Origin: Colletes latitarsis
Taxonomy: Eukaryota > Arthropoda > Insecta > Hymenoptera > Colletidae
Assembly: GCF_051014445.1 (NCBI RefSeq)
Contig: NC_135134.1
Span: 24,617,672-24,681,671, forward strand
Length of the DNA stretch: 64,000 nt
Direction: 5' to 3'
Shown here: in pieces, positions 1 through 11,457 of the stretch
Position numbering within the stretch: position 1 is the stretch's first letter
Layout of the letters: each line of letters starts with the position of its first letter
Translations under genes and position numbers: made by a program
Notes under the pieces: model-generated
Told to the model about the DNA's origin: nothing
Database searches by the model: none
What the model saw: the letters and a program-made list of their open reading frames with translations, nothing else

Positions 1-177
1 AAAATATTGATCGAAACCTGGTTTAATCGACTGTTTCAGTGTGGTACCACATTACTATGTGATCCAAACCAGAAAATAACCCAGGATCTGTTCAACGAGT
101 ATGTGAAGTGTGCGAAAGTATGAGTCTGATGAGGTCAAATCCCAGACCAATCCCAGACTTAACTTGCGTTATCCTCT
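1..177 (+). repeat. 177-bp monomer with an extra base in the A-run
   Basis: The stretch AGAAAATAACCC has seven bases between AG and CCC where most monomers have six, giving 177 bp. The same +1 form marks monomers 5 and 12 of the 12-mer HOR at 36.4-49.8 kb and explains why that HOR is 2114 bp rather than 2112 bp. Confidence 0.85.
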
Positions 178-353
178 AAAATATTGCTCGAAACCAGGTT
201 TAATCGACTGTTTCAGTGTGGTACCACATTACTACGTGATCCAACCCAGAAAAAACCCAGGATCTAGCCATCAAGTATGAGAAATATGCGAAAGAATGAG
301 CCTGATGAGAGCAAATCCCAGACCTAACCTAGACCTTACATGCGTTATCCTCT
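178..353 (+). repeat. Type monomer, 176 bp, with internal landmarks
   Basis: This is the first complete 176-bp unit and serves as a map. Counting from AAAATATTG as position 1: an AT-rich start (1-8); CGAAACCAGG (about 12-21), the commonest place where different monomers appear joined; the dyad TGTGGTACCACA (40-51); TACTACGTGATCC; an A-run of five to seven bases before CCCAGG (about 73-85); the class-defining block (about 88-111); GCGAAAG; CCTGATGAG; an 11-bp duplication of AGACCTAACCT type (about 143-162); then ATGCGTTATCCTCT. This unit is itself mixed: its A-run is class I-like while its block (AGCCATCAAGTATGAG) is class II. Confidence 0.9.
217..228. other. 12-bp palindrome TGTGGTACCACA in the monomer
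   Basis: A perfect inverted repeat centred on GGTACC, present in a large share of monomers at the same place. The flanking bases are usually AG on the left and TT on the right, leaving one G/T mismatch before an outer A/T pair. Other monomers replace the centre (GGTCCC, GGTATC) or degrade the arms (TTGTACTTC). It could be a protein binding site or a hairpin-forming dyad, but the sequence alone does not show which. Confidence 0.85.
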
Positions 354-1937
354 AAAATATTGAGCGAAACCAGGTTTAATGGACTGTTTCAGTGTGGTAC
401 GACACTACTACGTGATCCAAACCAGAAAAAACCCAGGATCTGTTCAACAAGTATGTGAAAAACGCTAAACTGTGAGCCTGATGAGGGCAAATCTTAGACC
501 TAACCCAGACCTAAGATGCGTTATCCTCTAAAATATTTATCCAGACCAGGTTTCATTGAATGTTTCAGTGTGGTACCACTTTACTACGTGATCCAATCCA
601 GAAATAGCCCAGGATCTAGCCATGAAGTATGAGAAATATGCGAAAGTAAGAGCCTGATGAGGGCAAATCCTAGACCTATCCCAGACCTAACTTGCGTTAT
701 CCTCTAAAATATTGATCGAAACCAGGTTTAGTTGACTGTTTCAGCGTGGTACCACATTACTACGTGATACAATCCAGAAACAGCCCAGGATCTAGCCATG
801 AAGTATGAGAAATATGCGAAAGTATGAGCCTGATGAGAGCAAATCCTAGACTTAACCCAGGCCTAACATGCGTTATCCTCTAAAATATTTATCAAGATCA
901 GGTTTAATTGATTGTTTCAGTGTAGTCCCACATTACTACGTGATCCAAACCAGAAAAAACCCAGTATCTGTTCAACATGTATGAGAAATATGCGAAAGAA
1001 TGAGCCTGATGAGAGCAAATCCCAGACCTAACCTAGACCTAACATGAATTATTCTCTAAAATATTGATCGAAACCAGGTTTACTTGACTGCTTCAGTGTG
1101 GTCCCACATTACTACGTGATCCAAGCCAGAAAAAACCCAGGATCCGTTCGACAAGTATGTGAAGAATGCGAAAGTATGAGTCTGATGAGGTCAAATCCCA
1201 GACCTATCCCAGACTTAACTTGCGTTATCCTCTAAAATATTGATCGAAACCAGGTTTAATCGACTGTTTCAGCGTGGTACCACATTACTACGTGATACAA
1301 TCCAGAAACAGCTCAGGATCTAGCCATGAAGTATGAGAAATATGCGAAAGTATGAGCCTGATGAGGGCAAATCCTAGACCTAACCGAAACCTAACATGCG
1401 TTATCCTCTAAAATATTTATCAAGACCAGGTTTAATTGAATGTTTCAATGTGGTACCACATTACTACGTGAACCAAACCAGAAAAAACCCAGGATCCGTT
1501 CAACAAGTATGTTAAGACTGCGACAGTATGACCCTGATGAGGGCAATTCCCAGGCCTAACCTAGACCTAACATGCGTTGTCCTCTAAAATATTGATGGAA
1601 ACCAGGTTTAATTGACTGTTTCAGTGTTGTACTTCATTACTACGTGATACAATCCAGAAAAAGCCCAGGATCTAGCCATCATGTATGAGAAATATGCGAA
1701 AGAATGAGCCTGATGAGAGCAAATCCCAGACCTAACCTAGACCTTACATGCGTTATCCTCTAAAATATTGAGCGAAACCAGGTTTAATGGACTGTTTCAT
1801 TGTGGTACCACATTACTACGTGATCCAATCCAGAAATAGCCCAGGATCTAGCCATGAAGTATGAGAAATATGCGAAAGTATGAGCCTGATGAGGGCAGAT
1901 CCTAGACCTAACCTAGACCTACCATGCGTTATCCTCT
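354..1937. repeat. 9-mer HOR copy A, 1584 bp
   Basis: Nine monomers, matched monomer for monomer by the sequence starting at 1938 (offset 1584 = 9 x 176). Shared markers include ATTGAGCGAAACC followed by AATGGACTG, AACGCTAAACTGTGAG, TCTTAGACC, ATCAAGATCAGG (891 and 2475) and the AACCGAAACC ending. The eighth monomer of this copy (ATTGATGGAAACC with TTGTACTTC) is missing from the next copy. Confidence 0.8.
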
Positions 1938-3346
1938 AAAATATTGAGCGAAACCAGGTTTAATGGACTGTTTCAGTGTGGTACCACACTACTTCGTGAT
2001 CCAAACCAGAAAAACCCCAGGATCTGTTCAACAAGTATGTGAAAAACGCTAAACTGTGAGCCTGATGAGGGCAAATCTTAGACCTAACCCAGACCTAAGA
2101 TGCGTTATCCTCTAAAATATTTATCCAGACCAGGTTTCATTGAATGTTTCAGTGTGGTACCACTTTACTACGTGATCCAATCCAGAAATAGCCCAGGATC
2201 TAGCCATCAAGTATGAGAAATATGCGAAAGTAAGAGCCTGATGAGGGCAAATCCTAGACCTATCCCAGACCTAACTTGCGTTATCCTCTAAAATATTGAT
2301 CGAAACCAGGTTTAGTTGACTGTTTCAGCGTGGTACCACATTACTACGTGATACAATCCAGAAACAGCCCAGGATCTAGCCATGAAGTATGAGAAATATG
2401 CGAAAGTATGAGCCTGATGAGAGCAAATCCTAGACTTAACCCAGACCTAACATGCGTTATCCTCTAAAATATTTATCAAGATCAGGTTTAATTGATTGTT
2501 TCAGTGTGGTCCCACATTACTACGTGATCCAAACCAGAAAAAACCCAGTATCTGTTCAACATGTATGAGAAATATGCGAAAGAATGAGCCTGACGAGAGC
2601 AAATCCCAGACCTAACCTAGACCTAACATGAATTATTCTCTAAAATATTGATCGAAACCAGGTTTACTTGACTGCTTCAGTGTGGTCCCACATTACTACG
2701 TGATGCAAGCCAGAAAAAAACCCAGGATCCGTTCGACAAGTATGTGAAGAATGCGAAAGTATGAGTCTGATGAGGTCAAATCCCAGACCTATCCCAGACT
2801 TAACTTGCGTTATCCTCTAAAATATTGATCGAAACCAGGTTTAATCGACTGTTTCAGCGTGGTACCACATTACTACGTGATACAATCCAGAAACAGCTCA
2901 GGATCTAGCCATGAAGTATGAGAAATATGCGAAAGTATGAGCCTGATGAGGGCAAATCCTAGACCTAACCGAAACCTAACATGCGTTATCCTCTAAAATA
3001 TTTATCAAGACCAGGTTTAATTGAATGTTTCAATGTGGTACCACATTACTACGTGAACCAAACCAGAAAAAACCCAGGATCCGTTCAACATGTATGTTAA
3101 GACTGCGTCAGTATGACCCTGATGAGGGCAATTCCCAGGCCTAACCTAGACCTAACATGCGTTGTCCTCTAAAATATTGAGCGAAACCAGGTTTAATGGA
3201 CTGTTTCAGTGTGGTACCACATTACTACGTGATCCAATCCAGAAATAGCCCAGGATCTAGCCATGAAGTATGAGAAATATGCGAATGTATGAGCCTGATG
3301 AGGGCAAATCCTAGACCTAACCTAGACCTACCATGCGTTATCCTCT
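1938..3346. repeat. 9-mer HOR copy B, one monomer short (1409 bp)
   Basis: It repeats copy A but lacks the ATTGATGGAAACC/TTGTACTTC monomer, so it has eight monomers. One extra base lies in the A-run near 2710-2717, giving 1409 bp. It carries private differences from copy A, such as TGACGAGAGC near 2590 and GATGCAAGCC near 2703, which recur in the distant copy at 8.2-10.8 kb. Confidence 0.78.
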
Positions 3347-3650
3347 AAAATATTGAGCGAAACCAGGTTTAATGGACTGTTTCAGTGTGGTACCACACTA
3401 CTTCGTGATCCAAACCAGAAAAAACCCAGGATCTGTTCAACAAGTATGTGAAAAACGCTAAACTGTGAGCCTGATGAGGGCAAATCTTAGACCTAACCCA
3501 TACCTAAGATGCGTTATCCTCTAAAATATTTATCCAGACCAGGTTTCATTGAATGTTTCAGTGTGGTACCACTTTACTACGTGATCCAATCCAGAAATAG
3601 CCCAGGATCTAGCCATGAAGTATGAGAAATATGCGAAAGTATGAGCCTGA
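3347..3650. repeat. Partial third copy of the 9-mer HOR
   Basis: Slightly less than two monomers that repeat the start of copies A and B (GAGCGAAACC with CACTACTTCG, then ATTTATCCAGACC with TTTCATTGAATG). After that the sequence changes to a different monomer order (AACCACGACC, TTATCGTCTAA). Confidence 0.7.
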
Positions 3651-3920
3651 TGAGGGCAAATCCTAGACCTAACCACGACCTAACATGCGTTATCGTCTAA
3701 AATATTGATCGAAACCTGGTTTAATTGAATGTTTCAGAGTGGTACCACATTACTATGTGATCCAAACCAGAAAAGACCCAGGATCTGTTCAACAAGTTTG
3801 TGAAAAACGCGAAAGTATGAGCCTGATGAGGGCAAATCCCAGACCTATCCCAGACCTAACTTGCGTTATCCTCTAAAATATTGATCGAAACCAGGTTTAG
3901 TCAACTGTTTCAGTGTGGTA

Positions 3921-4044
3921 CCACACTACTACGTGATCCAAACCAGAAAAAACCCAGGGTCTGTTCAACAAGTATGTGAAGAACGCGAATGTATGAGTCT
4001 GATGAGGGCAAATCCCAGACCTATCCCAGACCTAACTTGCGTTA
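3921..4044. repeat. Spacer monomer between blocks P and Q
   Basis: Most of one class I monomer (CACACTACTACG, GGGTCTGTTCAAC, GAACGCGAATG) that belongs to neither flanking duplication. A related monomer lies near 10960-11040. Confidence 0.6.
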
Positions 4045-5850
4045 TCCTCTAAAATATTGATCGAAACCAGGTTTAATTGACTGTTTCAGTGTGGTACCAC
4101 ATTACTACGTGATCCAATCCAGAAATAGCCCAGGATCTAGCCATGAAGTATGAGAAATATGCGAAAGTATGAGCCTGACGAGGGCAAATCCTAGATCTAA
4201 CCCAAACCTAACATGCGTTATCCTCTAAAATATTTATCAAGACCAGGTTTAATTGATTGTTTCATTGTGGACCCACATTACTACGTGATCCAAACCAGAA
4301 AAAAACCCAGGATCCGTTCAACGAGTATGTGAAGAATGCGAAAGTATGAGTCTGATGAGTGAAAATCCTAGACCTAACCTAGACCTAAGATGCATTATCC
4401 TCTAAAATATTTATCCAGACCAGGTTTCATTGAATGTTTCAGTGTGGTACCACTTTACTACGTGATCCAATCCAGAAATAGCCCAGGATCTAGCCATGAA
4501 GTATGAGAAATATGCGAAAGTAAGTGCCTGATGAGGGCAAATCCTAGACCTATCCCAGACCTAACTTGCGTTATCCTCCAAAATATTGATCGAAACCAGG
4601 TTTAATTGTCTGTTTCAGCGTGGTACCACATTACTACGTGATACAATCCAGAAACAGCCCAGGATCTAGCCATGAAGTATGAGAAATATGCGAAAGTATG
4701 AGCCTGATGGGGGCAAATCCCAGACCTATCCCAGACCTAACTTGCGTTATCCTCTAAAATATTGATCGAAACCAGGTTTAATTGACTGTTTCAGTGTGGT
4801 ACCACATTACTACGTGATACAATCCAGAAACAGCCCAGGATCTAGCCATGAAGTATGAGAAATATGCGAAAGTATGAGCCTGATGAGAGCAAATCCTAGA
4901 CTTAACCCAGACCTAACATGCGTTATCCTCTAAAATATTTATCAAGATCAGGTTTAATTGATTGTTTCAGTGTGGTCCCACATTACTACGTGATCCAAAC
5001 CAGAAAAAACCCAGTATCTGTTCAACATGTATGAGAAATATGCGAAAGAATGAGCCTGATGAGAGCAAATCCCAGACCTAACCTAGACCTAACATGAATT
5101 ATTCTCTAAAATATTGATCGAAACCAGGTTTACTTGACTGCTTCAGTGTGGTCCCACATTACTACGTGATCCAAGCCAGAAAAAACCCAGGATCCGTTCG
5201 ACAAGTATGTGAAGAATGCGAAAGTATGAGTCTGATGAGGTCAAATCCCAGACCTATCCCAGACTTAACTTGCGTTATCCTCTAAAATATTGATCGAAAC
5301 CAGGTTTAATCGATTGTTTCAGCGTGGTACCACATTACTACGTGATACAATCCAGAAACAGCCCAGGATCTAGCCATGAAGTATGAGAAATATGCGAAAG
5401 TATGAGCCTGATGAGGGCAAATCCTAGACCTAACCGAAACCTAACATGCGTTATCCTCTAAAATATTTATCAAGACCAGGTTTAATTGATGTTTCAGTGT
5501 GGTACCACATTACTACGTGAACCAAACCAGAAAAAACCCAGGATCCGTTCAACAAGTATGTTAAAACTGCGACAGTATGACCCTGATGAGGGCAATTCCC
5601 AGGCCTAACCTAGACCTAACATGCGTTGTCCTCTAAAATATTGATGGAAACCAGGTTTAATTGACTGTTTCAGTGTTGTACTTCATTACTACGTGATACA
5701 ATCCAGAGAAAGCCCAGGATCTAGCCATCATGTATGAGAAATATGCGAAAGAATGAGCCTGATGAGAGCAAATCCCAGACCTAACCTAGACCTTACATGC
5801 GTTATCCTCTAAAATATTTATCCAGACCAGGTTTCATTGAATGTTTCAGT
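4045..5850. repeat. Block Q, first copy of a ~1.8-kb duplication
   Basis: It matches 11438-13243 at offset 7393 (42 x 176 + 1). Markers shared only by these two are CCTAGATCTAACCCAAACC, TGCATTATCC (4391/11784), ATCAAGATCAGG (4941/12334) and a one-base deletion, ATTGATGTTTCAG (5484/12877). The first ~0.77 kb also matches 7393-8158 at offset 3343. Confidence 0.8.
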
Positions 5851-7392
5851 GTGGTACCACCTTACTACGTGATCCAATCCAGAAATAGCCCAGGATCTAG
5901 CCATGAAGTATGAGAAATATGCGAAAGTATGAGCCTGATGAGGGCAAATCCTAGACCTAACCACGACCTAACATGCGTTATCGTCTAAAATATTGATCGA
6001 AACCTGGTTTAATTGAATGTTTCAGAGTGGTACCACATTACTATGTGATCCAAACCAGAAAAGACCCAGGATCTGTTCAACAAGTTTGTGAAAAACGCGA
6101 AAGTATGAGCCTGATGAGGGCAAATCCCAGACCTATCCCAGACCTAACTTGCGTTATCCTCTAAAATATTGATCGAAACCAGGTTTAGTCAACTGTTTCA
6201 GTGTGGTACCACATTACTACGTGATCCAAACCAGAAAAAACCCAGGTTCCGTTCAAGAAGTATGTGAAGAATGCGAAAGTATGAGTCTGATGTGTGAAAA
6301 TCCCAGACCTAACCTAGACCTAACATGCGTTATCCTCTAAAATATTGATCCAAACCAGGTTTAATGGACTGTTTCAGTGTGGCACCACACTACTACGTGA
6401 TCCAAACCAGAAAAAACCCTGGATCTGTTCAACAAGTATGTGAAGAACGCGAAAGTATGAGTCTGATGAGTGAAAATCCTAGACCTAACCTAGACCTAAG
6501 ATGCATTATCCTCTAAAATATTTATCCAGACCAGGTTTCATTGAATGTTTCAGTGTGGTACCACTTTACTACGTGATCCAATCCAGAAATAGCCCAGGAT
6601 CTAGCCATGAAGTATGAGAAATATGCGAAAGTAAGAGCCTGATGAGGGCAAATCCTAGACCTATCCCAGACCTAACTTGCGTTATCCTCCAAAACATTGA
6701 TCGAAACCAGGTTTAATTGTATGTTTCAGCGTGGTACCACATTACTACGTGATACAATGCAGAAACAGCCCAGGATCTAGCCATGAAGTATGAGAAATAT
6801 GCGAAAGTATGAGCCTGATGGGGGCAAATCCCAGACCTATCCCAGACCTAACTTGCGTTATCCTCTAAAATATTGATCGAAACCAGGTTTAATTGACTGT
6901 TTCAGTGTGGTACCACATTACTACGTGATCCAATCTAGAAATAGCCCAGGATCTAGCCATGAAGTATGAGAAATATGCGAAAGTATGAGCCTGACGAAGG
7001 CAAATCCTAGACCTAACCCAAACCTAACATGCGTTATCCTCTAAAATATTTATCAAGACCAGGTTTAATTGGTTGTTTCAGTGTGGTACCACTTTACTAC
7101 GTGATCCAATCCAGAAATAGCCCAGGATCTAGCCATGGAGTATGAGAAATATGCGAAAGTAAGAGCCTGATGAGGGCAAATCCTAGACCTAACCCAGACC
7201 TAACATGCGTTATCCTCTAAAATATTTATCAAGACCAGGTTTAATTGAATGTTTCAGTGTGGTACCACATTACTACGTGACCCAAACCAGAAAAAACCAG
7301 GATCTGTTCAACAGGTATGTGAAAAACGCGAAAGTATGAGCCTGATGAGGGCAAATCCCAGACCTATCCCAGACCTAACTTGCGTTATCCTC
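5851..7392. repeat. Block R region: short blocks shared with 3.5-3.9 and 10.8-11.5 kb
   Basis: About 5788-6208 repeats 3500-3920 at offset 2288 (13 x 176), including TTATCGTCTAA and AACAAGTTTGTG. About 6210-6880 repeats 10787-11457 at offset 4577, marked by GGTTCCGTTCAAGAAG (6245/10822), TGATGTGTGAAAA and TGGCACCACAC. From 6900 to 7392 the monomers follow no long-range copy I could place. Confidence 0.7.
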
Positions 7393-8158
7393 TAAAATAT
7401 TGATCGAAACCAGCTTTAATTGACTGTTTCAGTGTGGTACCACATTACTACGTGATCCAGTCCAGAAATAGCCCAGGATCTAGCCATGAAGTATGAGAAA
7501 TATGCGAAAGTATGAGCCTGACGAGGGCAAATCCTAGATCTAACCCAAACCTAACATGCGTTATCCTCTAAAATATTTATCAAGACCAGGTTTAATTGAT
7601 TGTTTCATTGTGGACCCACATTACTACGTGATCCAAACCAGAAAAAAACCCAGGATCCGTTCAACAAGTATGTGAAGAATGCGAAAGTATGAGTCTGATG
7701 AGTGAAAATCCTAGACCTAACCTAGACCTAAGATGCATTATCCTCTAAAATATTTATCCAGACCAGGTTTCATTGAATGTTTCAGTGTGGTACCACTTTA
7801 CTACGTGATCCAATCCAGAAATAGCCCAGGATCTAGCCATGAAGTATGAGAAATATGCGAAAGTAAGAGCCTGATGAGAGCAAATCCTAGACCTATCCCA
7901 GACCTAACTTGCGTTATCCTCCGAAATATTGATCGAAACCAGGTTTAATTGTCTGTTTCAGCGTGGTACCACATTACTACGTGATACAATCCAGAAACAG
8001 CCCAGGATCTAGCCATGAAGTATGAGAAATATGCGAAAGTATGAGCCTGATGGGGGCAAATCCCAGACCTATCCCAGACCTAACTTGCGTTATCCTCTAA
8101 AATATTGATCGAAACCAGGTTTAATTGACTGTTTCAGTGTGGTACCACATTACTACGT
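7393..8158. repeat. Partial third copy of block Q
   Basis: It repeats 4050-4815 at offset 3343 (19 x 176 - 1) with CCTAGATCTAACCC (7534), TGCATTATCC and ATTGTCTGTTTCAGCG. The match ends when GATACAATCC in block Q meets GATCCAATCC here. Confidence 0.7.
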
Positions 8159-8226
8159 GATCCAATCCAGAAATAGCCCAGGATCTAGCCATGAAGTATG
8201 AGAAATATGCGAAAGTATGAGCCTGA

Positions 8227-10785
8227 CGAGGGCAAATCCTAGACCTAACCGAAACCTAACATGCGTTATCCTCTAAAATATTTATCAAGACCAGGTTTAA
8301 TTGAATGTTTCAATGTGGTACCACATTACTACGTGAACCAAACCAGAAAAAACCCAGGATCCGTTCAACAAGTATGTTAAGACTGCGACAGTATGACCCT
8401 GATGAGGGCAATTCCCAGGCCTAACCTAGACCTAACATGCGTTGTCCTCTAAAATATTGATGGAAACCAGGTTTAATTGACTGTTTCAGTGTTGTACTTC
8501 ATTACTACGTGATACAATCCAGAAAAAGCCCAGGATCTAGCCATCATGTATGAGAAATATGCGAAAGAATGAGCCTGATGAGAGCAAATCCCAGACCTAA
8601 CCTAGACCTTACATGCGTTATCCTCTAAAATATTGAGCGAAACCAGGTTTAATGGACTGTTTCATTGTGGTACCACATTACTACGTGATCCAATCCAGAA
8701 ATAGCCCAGGATCTAGCCATGAAGTATGAGAAATATGCGAAAGTATGAGCCTGATGAGGGCAGATCCTAGACCTAACCTAGACCTACCATGCGTTATCCT
8801 CTAAAATATTGAGCGAAACCAGGTTTAATGGACTGTTTCAGTGTGGTACCACACTACTTCGTGATCCAAACCAGAAAAAACCCAGGATCTGTTCAACAAG
8901 TATGTGAAAAACGCTAAACTGTGAGCCTGATGAGGGCAAATCTTAGACCTAACCCAGACCTAAGATGCGTTATCCTCTAAAATATTTATCCAGACCAGGT
9001 TTCATTGAATGTTTCAGTGTGGTACCACTTTACTACGTGATCCAATCCAGAAATAGCCCAGGATCTAGCCATCAAGTATGAGAAATATGCGAAAGTAAGA
9101 GCCTGATGAGGGCAAATCCTAGACCTATCCCAGACCTAACTTGCGTTATCCTCTAAAATATTGATCGAAACCAGGTTTAGTTGACTGTTTCAGCGTGGTA
9201 CCACATTACTACGTGATACAATCCAGAAACAGCCCAGGATCTAGCCATGAAGTATGAGAAATATGCGAAAGTATGAGCCTGATGAGAGCAAATCCTAGAC
9301 TTAACCCAGACCTAACATGCGTTATCCTCTAAAATATTTATCAAGATCAGGTTTAATTGATTGTTTCAGTGTGGTCCCACATTACTACGTGATCCAAACC
9401 AGAAAAAACCCAGTATCTGTTCAACATGTATGAGAAATATGCGAAAGAATGAGCCTGACGAGAGCAAATCCCAGACCTAACCTAGACCTAACATGAATTA
9501 TTCTCTAAAATATTGATCGAAACCAGGTTTACTTGACTGCTTCAGTGTGGTCCCACATTACTACGTGATGCAAGCCAGAAAAAAACCCAGGATCCGTTCG
9601 ACAAGTATGTGAAGAATGCGAAAGTATGAGTCTGATGAGGTCAAATCCCAGACCTATCCCAGACTTAACTTGCGTTATCCTCTAAAATATTGATCGAAAC
9701 CAGGTTTAATCGACTGTTTCAGCGTGGTACCACATTACTACGTGATACAATCCAGAAACAGCTCAGGATCTAGCCATGAAGTATGAGAAATATGCGAAAG
9801 TATGAGCCTGATGAGGGCAAATCCTAGACCTAACCGAAACCTAACATGCGTTATCCTCTAAAATATTTATCAAGACCAGGTTTAATTGAATGTTTCAATG
9901 TGGTACCACATTACTACGTGAACCAAACCAGAAAAAACCCAGGATCCGTTCAACATGTATGTTAAGACTGCGTCAGTATGACCCTGATGAGGGCAATTCC
10001 CAGGCCTAACCTAGACCTAACATGCGTTGTCCTCTAAAATATTGAGCGAAACCAGGTTTAATGGACTGTTTCAGTGTGGTACCACATTACTACGTGATCC
10101 AATCCAGAAATAGCCCAGGATCTAGCCATGAAGTATGAGAAATATGCGAATGTATGAGCCTGATGAGGGCAAATCCTAGACCTAACCTAGACCTACCATG
10201 CGTTATCCTCTAAAATATTGAGCGAAACCAGGTTTAATGGACTGTTTCAGTGTGGTACCACACTACTTCGTGATCCAAACCAGAAAAAACCCAGGATCTG
10301 TTCAACAAGGATGTGAAAAACGCTAAACTGTGAGCCTGATGAGGGCAAATCTTAGACCTAACCCATACCTAAGATGCGTTATCCTCTAAAATATTTATCC
10401 AGACCAGGTTTCATTGAATGTTTCAGTGTGGTACCACTTTACTACGTGATCCAATCCAGAAATAGCCCAGGATCTAGCCATGAAGTATGAGAAATATGCG
10501 AAAGTATGAGCCTGATGAGGGCAAATCCTAGACCTAACCACGACCTAACATGCGTTATCGTCTAAAATATTGATCGAAACCTGGTTTAATTGAATGTTTC
10601 AGAGTGGTACCACATTACTATGTGATCCAAACCAGAAAAGACCCAGGATCTGTTCAACAAGTTTGTGAAAAACGCGAAAGTATGAGCCTGATGAGGGCAA
10701 ATCCCAGACCTATCCCAGACCTAACTTGCGTTATCCTCTAAAATATTGATCGAAACCAGGTTTAGTCAACTGTTTCAGTGTGGTA
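8227..10785. repeat. Block P', second copy of the ~2.56-kb duplication
   Basis: Copy of 1362-3920 at offset 6865, including the AACCGAAACC start, the 1409-bp version of the 9-mer and its private variants. It keeps copy B features (TGACGAGAGC near 9467, GATGCAAGCC near 9568), so it was derived after copies A and B had diverged, or shares a donor with them. Confidence 0.8.
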
Positions 10786-11457
10786 CCACATTACTACGTG
10801 ATCCAAACCAGAAAGAACCCAGGTTCCGTTCAAGAAGTATGTGAAGAATGCGAAAGTATGAGTCTGATGTGTGAAAATCCCAGACCTAACCTAGACCTAA
10901 CATGCGTTATCCTCTAAAATATTGATCCAAACCAGGTTTAATGGACTGTTTCAGTGTGGCACCACACTACTACGTGATCCAAACCAGAAAAAACCCAGGG
11001 TCTGTTCAACAAGTATGTGAAGAACGCGAATGTATGAGTCTGATGTGTGAAAATCCTAGACCTAACCTAGACCTAAGATGCATTATCCTCTAAAATATTT
11101 ATCCAGACCAGGTTTCATTGAATGTTTCAGTGTGGTACCACTTTACTACGTGATCCAATCCAGAAATAGCCCAGGATCTAGCCATGAAGTATGAGAAATA
11201 TGCGAAAGTAAGTGCCTGATGAGGGCAAATCCTAGACCTATCCCAGACCTAACTTGCGTTATCCTCCAAAATATTGATCGAAACCAGGTTTAATTGTCTG
11301 TTTCAGCGTGGTACCACATTACTACGTGATACAATCCAGAAACAGCCCAGGATCTAGCCATGAAGTATGAGAAATATGCGAAAGTATGAGCCTGATGGGG
11401 GCAAATCCCAGACCTATCCCAGACCTAACTTGCGTTATCGTCTAAAATATTGATCGA
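10786..11457. repeat. Block R', copy of 6210-6880
   Basis: It follows directly on block P'. Block R and R' share GGTTCCGTTCAAGAAG, TGATGTGTGAAAATCC and the TGGCACCACAC monomer. P is followed by Q at 4 kb but P' is followed by R' here, so the block order has been shuffled. Confidence 0.7.

Larger units (their letters stand above)
1362..3920. repeat. Block P, first copy of a ~2.56-kb segmental duplication
   Basis: This stretch matches 8227-10785 at a constant offset of 6865 bp (39 x 176 + 1). Shared private markers are TTTCAATGTGG (1444/8309), TTGTACTTC (1627/8492), GCGAATGTATGAG (3281/10146), AACCACGACC with TTATCGTCTAA (about 3671-3700 / 10536-10565) and AACAAGTTTGTG near 3790. The match fades on both sides: before it the block class differs, and after it ACACTACTACG meets ACATTACTACG. 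Boundaries are good to a few tens of bases. Confidence 0.8.

Noticed and set aside
318..340. Telomere-like CCTAACCTA motifs at the end of each monomer
   Set aside because: They are part of the 11-bp duplication in the monomer, never extend into a run of TTAGG, TTAGGG or TTTAGGG units, and are interrupted by AGA.
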